From: an uncultured Collinsella sp.
Lineage (GTDB): Bacteria; Actinomycetota; Coriobacteriia; Coriobacteriales; Coriobacteriaceae
Direction of reading: 5' to 3'
Assembly: GCA_900552345.1 (NCBI GenBank)
Contig: URZN01000045.1
Span: 1 to 8,031, forward strand
DNA length: 8,031 nt
Positions 1 to 5,635 of the stretch are shown here, one piece after another. Under the pieces are notes generated by a model. It made no database searches, had not been told where the DNA came from, and saw only the letters and a list, made by a program, of their open reading frames with translations. Both the position numbers and the translations under genes were made by a program. The number at the start of each line of letters is the position of its first letter. Within the stretch, counting starts at the first letter, position 1.

Positions 1-457
1 CCCAGAGGGTTTCCATGGCACGACCGTATGCGGCCTCGACGGCGGCAGAGCTGGAAAGGCCGCCGCCCGAGGGGACGGAGCAGGTGAAGGCGAAGTCGAA
101 GCCGTGGGGCTCAACGCCAAGAGCTGCAATCTCGTGGGCCATACCGCGCACGAGGCTTGCGGAGGTGCCCTTCTCGGACTCCTGAACATCTAGCGTATCG
201 AGTGTGATCTCAAAGGTGGGATAGCCCTCGTCGGCTACGCGAACCTTGTTGGAGTCGGTTGCCACGGCGATGCCGTCAACGGCGACATCAAGCGAGCCGG
301 CGATAACGTGGCCGCCCTCGTGGTCGGTGTGGTTGCCACTGATCTCGGAACGGCCGGGCGCGTGCACATAGAGCACCTGGCGGTCGCCGATGGGGCCAAA
401 CTCCTCCTCAAACAGTTTGGTGAGCGTGGCGAATGTCTTTTCGTCGGGGGTGGTCAT
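1..457 (-). CDS. galK: Galactokinase, N-terminal 152 residues (3' end lies outside the window)
   Basis: A GHMP-family sugar kinase that phosphorylates galactose to galactose-1-phosphate with ATP, the first committed step of the Leloir pathway in the cytoplasm. Read on the minus strand, the protein starts MTTPDEKTFATLTKLFEEEF. Residues 33-49 (APGRSEISGNHTDHEGG) are the galactokinase signature in the GxxEIxGNHTDH form, familiar from clostridial and related anaerobes rather than the GRVNLIGEHTDY form. Residues 128-139 (VPSGGGLSSSAA) are the GHMP ATP-binding loop. Galactokinases are usually about 390-430 residues, so less than half is present; it runs off the window edge with no stop. The ATG at 455-457 is preceded five bases upstream by GGAAAGGA (463-470). 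It is divergent from the LacI-type gene at 796, and LacI-type operators lie 42-58 and 109-125 bases upstream of its start, which suggests sugar-responsive repression. The family is clear; galactose specificity is inferred from the signature. Confidence 0.93.
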   Translation of the reverse strand, partial: MTTPDEKTFATLTKLFEEEFGPIGDRQVLYVHAPGRSEISGNHTDHEGGHVIAGSLDVAVDGIAVATDSNKVRVADEGYPTFEITLDTLDVQESEKGTSASLVRGMAHEIAALGVEPHGFDFAFTCSVPSGGGLSSSAAVEAAYGRAMETLW

Positions 458-498
458 GGGAGTCCTTTCCTTGGTGCGCACGGGCGAGTTTTGCGTCG

Positions 499-515
499 TT
501 ATGAGTACGTTAACA
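499..515 (+). promoter_or_regulatory. Candidate LacI-family operator O1
   Basis: TTATGAGTACGTTAACA. Its core TGAGTACGTTAACA (502-515) has half-sites TGAGTA and TGTTAA around a central CG, the usual layout of LacI/GalR-family operators. The same 17 bases recur exactly inverted at 566-582, and the 14-base core recurs with one mismatch at 689-702. It lies 42 bases upstream of the galK start codon, where a bound repressor would block transcription of galK. Binding by the neighbouring LacI-type protein is inferred from position. Confidence 0.65.
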
Positions 516-526
516 ACTTGAAGCGG

Positions 527-545
527 CGTGAACCAAGTGTTCACG
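527..545 (+). promoter_or_regulatory. Dyad CGTGAAC-N5-GTTCACG between the two inverted operators
   Basis: A perfect 7-base inverted repeat (527-533 and 539-545) with a five-base centre. It sits almost exactly midway between operators O1 and O2 (dyad centre 536, centre of the operator pair about 540.5). It could be a site for a second, global regulator in the galK control region, or a coincidental dyad. No protein can be assigned from the sequence. Confidence 0.35.
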
Positions 546-565
546 ATAACGCACGTTACGGGCTA

Positions 566-582
566 TGTTAACGTACTCATAA
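566..582 (-). promoter_or_regulatory. Candidate LacI-family operator O2, exact inverted copy of O1
   Basis: TGTTAACGTACTCATAA is the exact reverse complement of 499-515. Fifty bases separate the copies, and their centres are 67 bases apart, about 6.4 helical turns. Two operators in one control region are typical of LacI-family repression by cooperative binding or looping; that mode of action here is inference. Confidence 0.65.
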
Positions 583-688
583 CACAACGCTTCTCACTTT
601 TTGAGAATCTGGTAATCGGTAGAAATACAGCCGTGAACGGTACTGCTGTATGGACTTATAAAGCAGAAGAGTTGCGGATTGAAAAAGT
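583..688. promoter_or_regulatory. Rest of galK/lacI divergent control region
   Basis: This AT-richer stretch between operators O2 and O3 has no coding signal. On the plus strand, TTGAGA (601-606) is followed after 17 bases by AATACA (624-629), a weak promoter-like pair that could drive the LacI-type gene. No confident galK promoter was picked on the minus strand. Short reading frames crossing this region lack ribosome binding sites and cut through the operators. Confidence 0.3.
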
Positions 689-702
689 AGAGTACGTTAA
701 CA
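689..702 (+). promoter_or_regulatory. Candidate LacI-family operator O3, near the repressor gene
   Basis: AGAGTACGTTAACA matches the O1 core at 13 of 14 bases and has the same orientation as O1. It lies 94 bases upstream of the GTG start of the LacI-type gene, downstream of the weak promoter-like pair at 601-629, a position suited to autoregulation. The third copy makes a chance origin of the motif unlikely. Confidence 0.6.
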
Positions 703-795
703 TGCGTCCGACGATAGCGGGCTTCGGCGCGGGGTGTGTTTCTGCCCGGGCCGGCATGCACGCTATTCAGATCTCGCAAGGGTGAAGGTGATCCT

Positions 796-1827
796 GTGGC
801 AAGGCGCCCGTCCAACGATACAGGTACGCGTCCGGTCTCCATGGCCGACGTCGCCCGCGCTGCCGGCGTTTCGCAGCAGACGGTTTCGCGCGTCGCCAAC
901 GGTTTGCCCAACGTTAACGAGCAGACGCGCCAGCGTGTGCAGGCCGCTATGCAAGAGCTCGGCTTTCGTCCGAGTTATGCCGGTCGCTCGCTGCGCGACG
1001 GTCGCTACCATTCGGTCGGCCTGTGCGTCAACGATGTCACCAAGTTCGGCAACCTCTCAATGATCGACGGCATCGCCAGCGCTGCTCGCGAGCATAATTG
1101 CGCTATCACGCTGGTCGAGATGTCCAAGACCGAGGAGTTTTCGCTTGCCGAGGCCACGCGTCGTATGGCCGCATTGCCGGTGGACGGCATCATCATCGGC
1201 ATGAGCCGCATGGCGCCCGATTTTGAGACGTTTGATCCACTGCCGGGCATTGGCACGGTCATCGTTACCATGTACGCGCACCCGCGGGTGACCACGGTCG
1301 ATTCCGACCATTACGGCTGCTCGCTATTGCTTATGGATCACCTGTTTGAGCTGGGGCACGAGCAGATTCGCTATATCGGCGGCCCGTCGTTCTCGGTCGA
1401 CGAGCAATTTCGTCGCGCCGGTTGGCAGGATGCGCTCGAGCGTAAACACATCGAGCCGGCAGAGCCGCTCGAGGGCGACTGGTCTGCCAACAGCGGTTAC
1501 GAAGCCGGCAGGTATCTGGCCGAGCACGATCACACCATGACGGCGATCTATGCGGCAAACGATCAGATGGCAAATGGCGCGATTGCCGCGCTGCGTGATA
1601 GCGGCCTGCGCGTGCCCGAGGACGTGAGCGTGGTGGGCGTCGACGATTCGCTCGATGATTTTGTGGCACACAACGAGCTCACGACCGTGCGATTCGATCT
1701 ACATCAGCGCGGACGCGAGGTGTTTGAGCATGCGGTTCCCGAGGCGGGTACGGCGGGCAAAACCGTTGCCATCCGTATTCCCGGCCAGCTCATTATTCGA
1801 CATAGCACGGCGATACTGCGCGCATAG
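796..1827 (+). CDS. LacI/GalR-family transcriptional repressor
   Basis: A sugar-responsive DNA-binding repressor of 343 residues, the family's usual size. Residues 16-60 are the LacI helix-turn-helix: MADVARAAGVSQQTVSRVAN, with recognition-helix residues SQQTVSRVANG at 26-36, then the hinge near RPSYAGRSLR. The remainder is a periplasmic-binding-protein-like sensor: DGIIIGM, TVDSDHYG, GHEQIRYIGG, AIYAANDQMANGAIAALRDSG (about 250-270) and PEDVSVVGVDDS are typical of the effector-binding and dimerisation core. The start chosen is GTG at 796, because GGTGAAGGTG (781-790) lies just upstream and the next in-frame ATG (841) has no ribosome binding site. A longer in-frame GTG at 736 would add 20 residues unlike the family. 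It is divergent from galK and faces three matching operators, so it probably controls galactose genes and itself. The effector (galactose or a derivative) is inferred from context. No clear terminator follows. Confidence 0.92.
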   Translation: MARRPSNDTGTRPVSMADVARAAGVSQQTVSRVANGLPNVNEQTRQRVQAAMQELGFRPSYAGRSLRDGRYHSVGLCVNDVTKFGNLSMIDGIASAAREHNCAITLVEMSKTEEFSLAEATRRMAALPVDGIIIGMSRMAPDFETFDPLPGIGTVIVTMYAHPRVTTVDSDHYGCSLLLMDHLFELGHEQIRYIGGPSFSVDEQFRRAGWQDALERKHIEPAEPLEGDWSANSGYEAGRYLAEHDHTMTAIYAANDQMANGAIAALRDSGLRVPEDVSVVGVDDSLDDFVAHNELTTVRFDLHQRGREVFEHAVPEAGTAGKTVAIRIPGQLIIRHSTAILRA

Positions 1828-1887
1828 TTTGTGCAGGTCAACGGCAGTATATTCCGCCTCAATTACAATCGGTAAGGATGCTGACGG

Positions 1888-1940
1888 ATAGCCGTGGCTA
1901 TGAAGGCGAGTGTTATGATAGACGGGTTCTTTTGTCTATC
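1888..1940 (+). promoter_or_regulatory. Promoter and two dyads upstream of the flavodiiron gene
   Basis: ATAGCC-GT-GGCTAT (1888-1901) is a perfect six-base dyad. TGTTATGAT (1911-1919) fits an extended -10 box (TG-n-TATGAT), with no good -35, so a start near 1926 is likely. GATAGAC (1917-1923) and GTCTATC (1934-1940) form a second perfect seven-base inverted repeat overlapping the -10 and the predicted start. It ends directly before the ribosome binding site AGGAGG (1942-1947). The first dyad covers where a -35 box would be, and the second covers the start. Both are candidate regulator sites; which protein binds cannot be told. Confidence 0.45.
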
Positions 1941-1956
1941 TAGGAGGCTTTGCCTG

Positions 1957-3117
1957 ATGGAGATCACCAAGGATATCCGCTACATCGGTGTCGACGATCA
2001 CGACATTGACCTGTTCGAGGGCCAGTACGACGTGTCCGAGAACGGTATGGCATACAACAGCTACGTTATCTTGGGCGAAAAGATCGCTGTCGCCGATTCA
2101 GTCGACGGCGGTTTTGTTGACGAGTGGCTCGGCAACCTCGAGGCCGTGCTCGATGGCCGTACGCCCGACTACCTGGTTGTCCATCACATGGAGCCCGATC
2201 ACTCCGCCGGTATCGCCGCCTTTATGGAGCGCTATCCCCAGGCACAGATTGTGGCCAGCATGGGCGCCTTCCGCATGATGGTCAACTACTTTGGCACCGA
2301 CTACCCCGAGCGCAAGATGGTCGTCAAAGAGGGCGACGTGCTCGACCTGGGCGGCCACAGCCTGACCTTTATCGGCGCCCCCAACGTTCACTGGCCCGAG
2401 GTGATCTTCTCCTACGAGTCCACCGACAAGGTGCTCTTTAGTGCCGACGGCTTTGGCAAGTTTGGCGCCAACGACATCGAGGATCCCGAGGGGTGGGCTT
2501 GCGAGGCTCGCCGCTACTACTTTGGCATCGTCGGTAAGTTCGGCAAGTTCGTGCAGGCCGTGCTCAAGAAGGCCGCCGACCTGGACATCCAAATCATCTG
2601 CCCGCTCCACGGCCCCGTGCTGACCGAGAACCTGGGCTACTACCTCGACACCTATAACACCTGGTCGAGCTATCAGCCCGAGGACGAGGGCATCACCATT
2701 GCCTACGCGAGCGTGTATGGCCATCTGAAGGCTGCCGTCGAGGAGCTCGCATCTGCGCTCGAGGCCCGCGGCCAGAAGGTCTCCGTCTTTGACCTGGCTC
2801 GCGACGACATGGCCGAGGCCGTTGAGGACGCGTTCCGCTACGACCGTCTGGTGCTCGCCTCCATCACCTATCAGGGCGAGATCTTCCCGTCCATGAGCAC
2901 CTTTATCCACACACTTGCCGAGCATGCCTATCAGAACCGTACGGTGGCGCTCGTTGAGGCCGGCTCCTGGGCGCCCACCGCTGCCAAGGTTATGACCAGG
3001 GAGCTCGAGGGCATGAAGGACATCACCCTGACGCAGAACAAGGTGACTGTCCTGGGTTCGCTCAACGAAGTCTCGCGCGCTCAGATCGAGGCCCTCGCCG
3101 ACGAGCTGTCCAAGTAG
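1957..3117 (+). CDS. fprA: FprA-type flavodiiron protein (A-type flavoprotein)
   Basis: A soluble cytoplasmic enzyme that reduces O2 to water or NO to N2O, protecting anaerobes from oxidative or nitrosative stress. It is 386 residues, close to the usual 390-400 of a two-domain flavodiiron protein. Residues 1-245 are a metallo-beta-lactamase-like diiron domain with all seven expected ligands: H77, E79, D81, H82 (in HHMEPDHSAG), H145 (APNVHWPE), D164 (SADGFGKFG) and H218 (CPLHGPV). Residues 247-386 are a flavodoxin-like FMN domain beginning IAYASVYGHLKAAVEE and including EAGSWAPTAAKVM. The FMN phosphate loop reads SVYGHLK where flavodoxins usually have a G-N-T or G-x-T pattern, a small departure. 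No rubredoxin or flavin-reductase domain is fused, so an external rubredoxin or oxidoreductase must supply electrons. The start is ATG 1957 with AGGAGG at 1942-1947; an in-frame upstream GTG at 1894 lacks a site and would cross the promoter. It is single-gene, ended by the terminator at 3143. Confidence 0.93.
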   Translation: MEITKDIRYIGVDDHDIDLFEGQYDVSENGMAYNSYVILGEKIAVADSVDGGFVDEWLGNLEAVLDGRTPDYLVVHHMEPDHSAGIAAFMERYPQAQIVASMGAFRMMVNYFGTDYPERKMVVKEGDVLDLGGHSLTFIGAPNVHWPEVIFSYESTDKVLFSADGFGKFGANDIEDPEGWACEARRYYFGIVGKFGKFVQAVLKKAADLDIQIICPLHGPVLTENLGYYLDTYNTWSSYQPEDEGITIAYASVYGHLKAAVEELASALEARGQKVSVFDLARDDMAEAVEDAFRYDRLVLASITYQGEIFPSMSTFIHTLAEHAYQNRTVALVEAGSWAPTAAKVMTRELEGMKDITLTQNKVTVLGSLNEVSRAQIEALADELSK

Positions 3118-3142
3118 CGACACGTTCACTTTTGACGCTCAG

Positions 3143-3180
3143 CCACCACAAAGGGGACAGGCACCTTTGTGGTGGTTTTT
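3143..3180 (+). terminator. Intrinsic terminator of the flavodiiron gene
   Basis: Perfect 12-base stem CCACCACAAAGG (3143-3154) / CCTTTGTGGTGG (3164-3175), nine-base loop GGACAGGCA, then TTTTT (3176-3180) and GTTT. It starts 25 bases after the fprA stop and lies between two convergent genes. On the minus strand the stem is not followed by a T-run, so it mainly serves fprA. The stem-loop includes AAAGGGGACAGGCACCTTT, which reads like a dispersed repeat (see findings). Confidence 0.88.
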
Positions 3181-3182
3181 GT

Positions 3183-3986
3183 TTAAGCGCCGGTGATGAC
3201 GAGATTTGGACGCGCGCTGTCGGTGGCCTCGGCGATTGAGGTGGCGACGGCATGACCGGGGTCACGGTCCATCACGATGGCGTCGACGTCCGCAAGCTCG
3301 GCAAAGCGGTACATGCCGCGTCCGTTGACCTTGCTGGCGTCCATGAGGGCGACGCTTTGACGGGCGGCACCGACCATAGCCGTTTTGGTCTCGGCCATCT
3401 GGGGAAAGTCGGTCGTAAAGCCGCAACGGGGGACAAAGGCGCCGGGGCACATGACGGCCAGATCGGCATGGACCATTTGGAGCGCCTGCATAGTGAGTGG
3501 TCCGTACAAATAACGATGGCCTTTGCGCAGCGCCCCGCCCAGCATGACGACATCGACCGAGGGCATGCTCTCGTCGATGTAGTCGGCAATTGTTATGTCG
3601 GCTGTGATGACGGTGATGCCGTCGCGCTGGTCGAGGAGCCGGACGAACTCGAGTGCTGTGGTGCCCGAGTCGACGAGCAGGGTGTCTCCGTCGCGGACCA
3701 GCTGCATGGCGCTTTGGGCGATGGCCTGCTTGGCGGCGGCATTGACGTTGATGCGCCGATCCTGCGTGGAGACGGTGAGTCGCTTGTGGAGTGATACGGC
3801 GCCACCATGCGTGCGACGCAGCTTGCCAGCCTCGGCGAGCGCGTCCAAGTCGGCACGGGCGGTGACAGAAGACACGGCAAAGGTCTGGGCAATTTCCGCC
3901 ACCTGCACAGAGGCGTTATGCTCGAGCATCTCCATGATGGCGGCCCGACGCTCATCGGCGAAGGCCCGGGTTGTTGCGTGAGCCAT
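3183..3986 (-). CDS. DeoR/GlpR-family transcriptional repressor
   Basis: A 267-residue sugar-phosphate-responsive repressor, slightly longer than the usual 250-260. Residues 11-62 are the DeoR winged helix: DERRAAIMEMLEHNASVQVAEIA, recognition helix VSSVTARADLDALAEAGK, and the family hallmark RRTHGGAV (57-64). The C-terminal sensor has DSGTT (106-110), VVMLGGALRKG (147-156), GFTTDFPQMAETKTAM (189-204) and MDASKVNGRG (215-224). These match the isomerase-like sugar-phosphate pocket of the family (DSGTT, LGG, and the D-S/A-S-K segment). The start codon at 3984-3986 is preceded by GGAG, read on the minus strand. It is convergent with fprA and divergent from the bisphosphate aldolase, so it most likely represses that aldolase and itself. 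The actual inducer cannot be told; a phosphorylated hexose or fructose-phosphate is the natural guess for the family. Confidence 0.92.
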   Translation of the reverse strand: MAHATTRAFADERRAAIMEMLEHNASVQVAEIAQTFAVSSVTARADLDALAEAGKLRRTHGGAVSLHKRLTVSTQDRRINVNAAAKQAIAQSAMQLVRDGDTLLVDSGTTALEFVRLLDQRDGITVITADITIADYIDESMPSVDVVMLGGALRKGHRYLYGPLTMQALQMVHADLAVMCPGAFVPRCGFTTDFPQMAETKTAMVGAARQSVALMDASKVNGRGMYRFAELADVDAIVMDRDPGHAVATSIAEATDSARPNLVITGA

Positions 3987-4321
3987 AGCTGCTCCATCCT
4001 CGGCCTAAATTTGCAGGAATTATGTTGAAACCATTTTCGTTCATTTTCTTTTTTAGTAAGAAAACAGCTTTCGATTACTTATCTTTTCTATAAAAGAAAG
4101 AGATTCGGCGCTCAAAACTCAATATCGAATATAGGTCTTCGGTCTTAATTCCTTCCGTTTGCTTTTCAAATTTGAGGATTTGGCCCTGTGCAAGGGCGTT
4201 GTCCCGCGTATCTATAACCGTCGAATTTCATACAATGACGTCAACAAAACGCAAGGTAAAACGCCTTGTGGACACGTACGCCCGTTGTCCAGAAGCGGGC
4301 GAGGGAGAGGAGCAAACGCTC
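3987..4321. promoter_or_regulatory. Divergent deoR-type/aldolase control region
   Basis: 335 bases without a supported gene. The left half (about 4015-4170) is strikingly AT-rich against a GC-rich background. It holds two direct CATTTTC repeats exactly ten bases apart (4032-4038, 4042-4048), an inverted TTTTCTT/AAGAAAA (4044-4050, 4058-4064), and a TCTTTT-CTAT-AAAAGA dyad (4082-4097). On the minus strand CATAAT (4019-4024) is a good -10 for the regulator, without a clear -35, and the CATTTTC pair lies just upstream of it. The right half (4172-4321) is a GC-richer leader for the aldolase with no promoter I would commit to; TACAAT (4231-4236) is the best -10-like hexamer. The aldolase ribosome binding site AGAGGAG is at 4306-4312. 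Reading frames extending the aldolase upstream into this leader lack family similarity. Confidence 0.5.
4032..4048 (-). promoter_or_regulatory. Candidate DeoR-family operator: direct repeat at one helical turn
   Basis: Read on the minus strand this is GAAAATGAACGAAAATG, two GAAAATG repeats with a ten-base period. DeoR-family repressors often bind direct A/T-rich repeats containing GAA or TTCG elements spaced about one helical turn apart. It sits directly upstream of the CATAAT -10 of the regulator gene, which would suit autoregulation. Assignment to this regulator is inferred from position only. Confidence 0.4.
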
Positions 4322-5179
4322 ATGGCACTTGTTACCACCGAAAAGATGCTCAAGGACGCCCAGGCTGGCCACTACGCCGTCGGCGCGTTCAACGTCGAGA
4401 ACCTCGAGTTTGTTATGGCCGTTCTGGCTGCCGCCGAGGAAACCAAGTCCCCCGTCATCATGCAGACCACCCCGGGCACCATCAAGACCGCTGGCCTGGA
4501 CTATTTCTACGGCATGGTTAAGGCTGCCGCCGAGCGCGCTTCCGTGCCCGTCGCTCTGCACCTTGATCACGGCGATGGCTATGACCGCTGCATGCAGGCC
4601 TTCCGCACCGGCTACACCTCCGTTATGATCGACGGCTCGCATGAGTCTTTCGAGGACAATATCGCCCTGACCAAGTCCGTCGCCGACGCTGGCCGTGCCA
4701 TGGGCGTGCCTGTCGAGGCCGAGCTCGGCAAGGTTGGCGGCAAGGAGGACGACGGTCCCGCGGTTGAGGGCGAGAGCCCCTACACCGATCCGGCCGAGGC
4801 CAAGGAGTTTGTCGAGCGCACGGGCTGCACCTCGCTGGCCATTGGCGTTGGCACCAGCCACGGCGTGTACACGAGCGATCCGCACATCGAGCAGTCCGTG
4901 GTCAAGGCCATCCGCGACGCCGTCGACGTGCCGCTGGTTCTGCACGGCACCTCCGGTGTGCCCGATGAGCAGGTTGCCGAGGCTGTGAAGAACGGCATCT
5001 GCAAGGTTAACTACGCCACTGAGCTGCGCCAGGCCTACACCAAGGGCTTCATGGCCTACATGGCCGAGAACCCCGCCTGCTTCGATCCCAAGAAGCCGGC
5101 CAAGGAGGGTATGCGTGAGATCACCGAGCTGGTTAAGATCCGCATGACCAACCTTAACTCTGTGGGCAAGGCAGAGTAA
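4322..5179 (+). CDS. Class II fructose/tagatose-bisphosphate aldolase (Fba/GatY/KbaY family)
   Basis: A zinc-dependent aldolase that cleaves a ketohexose-1,6-bisphosphate to dihydroxyacetone phosphate and glyceraldehyde-3-phosphate, or the reverse. It is 285 residues. The catalytic D82 and zinc ligand H83 lie in HLDHGDGYD; the other zinc ligands are H180 (GVGTSHGVY) and H208 (VLHGTSG). Also typical are GAFNVENLEF (21-30), SVMIDGSHESFEDNI (100-114), VEAELGKVGGKEDD (131-144) and KVNYATELR (228-236). Residue numbers 82, 83, 180 and 208, the length, and TTPGT (49-53) resemble tagatose-bisphosphate aldolases such as GatY/KbaY. LDHGDGYDRC and GGKEDD are shared with fructose-bisphosphate aldolases, so the substrate is not settled. 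The start is ATG 4322, nine bases after AGAGGAG. Strong use of C-ending codons suggests high expression. It is divergent from the DeoR-type regulator and monocistronic; a large hairpin element follows 24 bases after its stop. Confidence 0.92.
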   Translation: MALVTTEKMLKDAQAGHYAVGAFNVENLEFVMAVLAAAEETKSPVIMQTTPGTIKTAGLDYFYGMVKAAAERASVPVALHLDHGDGYDRCMQAFRTGYTSVMIDGSHESFEDNIALTKSVADAGRAMGVPVEAELGKVGGKEDDGPAVEGESPYTDPAEAKEFVERTGCTSLAIGVGTSHGVYTSDPHIEQSVVKAIRDAVDVPLVLHGTSGVPDEQVAEAVKNGICKVNYATELRQAYTKGFMAYMAENPACFDPKKPAKEGMREITELVKIRMTNLNSVGKAE

Positions 5180-5203
5180 CAGCAAGGGTACTCTGATCCC
5201 ACC

Positions 5204-5356
5204 GGACGGCTTGGGCGGGTCCCCGTACTTAGTTTCCAAAACGTCCTCGCGCATGAAGGCCCCCGTTGCCTCGCTTCTACGAAGCGTTGGCAACGGGGGC
5301 CTTCGCGCTGCGGAATGATTTTGGAAACTAAGTACGGGGACCCGCCCAAGCCGTCC
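5204..5356. repeat. 153-base nested inverted-repeat element (REPIN- or MITE-like)
   Basis: The outer arms 5204-5241 and 5319-5356 are perfect 38-base inverted copies, starting GGACGGCTTGGGCGGGTCCC and ending AGTTTCCAAAA. Inside lies a perfect 16-base stem GAAGGCCCCCGTTGCC (5255-5270) / 5289-5304. Inside that is a six-base stem CGCTTC-TAC-GAAGCG (5272-5286). About 120 of 153 bases can pair. The arms contain GGGGAC, also present in the terminator hairpin at 3143-3180. No transposase is encoded and no target-site duplication is visible. It could be a dispersed palindromic repeat inserted around a terminator, or a structured RNA end. Confidence 0.75.
5255..5304 (+). terminator. Possible terminator stem after the aldolase gene
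   Basis: A 16-base perfect GC-rich stem with an inner CGCTTC/GAAGCG stem, starting 76 bases after the aldolase stop and located between convergent genes. It lacks an immediate T-run on either strand (GCGCTGCGGAATGATTTT follows on the plus strand), so it is a poor classical terminator on its own. It may still stop transcription together with the outer arms. Confidence 0.4.
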
Positions 5357-5428
5357 TGCTCGATCGCCCTTGTGGCGTTGGGGCTGAATGGGTGGGGCGC
5401 GAGGGGCGCTTTGTTGATGAGGGGCTAG

Positions 5429-5635
5429 TTATGCCCGGGCTTGGTTGGGGAATGACTTGTTTAGGGATGCTTGGAGCTTTTCGAACGATGCTCGCAAGTT
5501 GTGGCTCTGGTCGGTTGAGCGCTTGGTTTTTGTGGTGGGGGAGTCGAGGAGGCCGTTTCTCTGTGTCGGGGGGAAGGAGAAAAGGTCTGCATGTTTTAGG
5601 GATGGCTGCTGTGCTGCGTCATTGGAAGAATGCAT
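5429..5635 (-). CDS. Possible small protein of 68 residues, unrecognised
   Basis: The minus-strand frame starts MHSSNDAAQQPSLKHADLFS and ends KSFPNQARA. It is polar, rich in Ser, Gln, Asn and Lys, with no membrane segment and no cysteines. The part NLRASFEKLQASLNKSF could form a short amphipathic helix. The ATG (5633-5635) has a ribosome-binding-like GAGGAGG ten bases upstream on the minus strand (5646-5652). Third codon positions are C-rich, as in real genes here. Against it: short length, no recognised homologue, and position in a region that looks degenerate. The binding-site sequence itself lies in one arm of the inverted repeat 5528-5666, so it may be there for RNA structure rather than translation. 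It could also be the tail of a broken gene whose upstream part is the open frame at about 5597-5832. Confidence 0.25.
   Translation of the reverse strand: MHSSNDAAQQPSLKHADLFSFPPTQRNGLLDSPTTKTKRSTDQSHNLRASFEKLQASLNKSFPNQARA

Noticed and set aside
736..795. Upstream extension of the LacI-type protein from GTG 736
   Set aside because: The added 20 residues do not resemble a LacI N-terminus and there is no ribosome binding site; GTG 796 has one and gives the usual distance to the helix-turn-helix.
911..920. ACGTTAACGA inside the LacI-type coding region, similar to the operator core
   Set aside because: It shares only the ACGTTAAC part, lacks the TGAGT half-site and falls in codons for the conserved NVNEQ segment, so chance is enough.
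1894..1956. Upstream extension of the flavodiiron protein from GTG 1894
   Set aside because: It runs through the extended -10 box and the dyads, lacks a ribosome binding site, and the family starts at the MEITKDIRYIG segment.
2098..3129. A 343-codon open frame on the minus strand opposite the flavodiiron gene
   Set aside because: It is a shadow of GC-rich codon bias. The plus strand encodes all seven diiron ligands and has a good ribosome binding site and terminator; the minus frame shows no family features.
4241..5293. A 350-codon open frame on the minus strand opposite the aldolase
   Set aside because: It is antisense to a complete, motif-bearing aldolase, rich in Gly, Val, Leu and His as such shadows are, and starts inside the inverted-repeat element.
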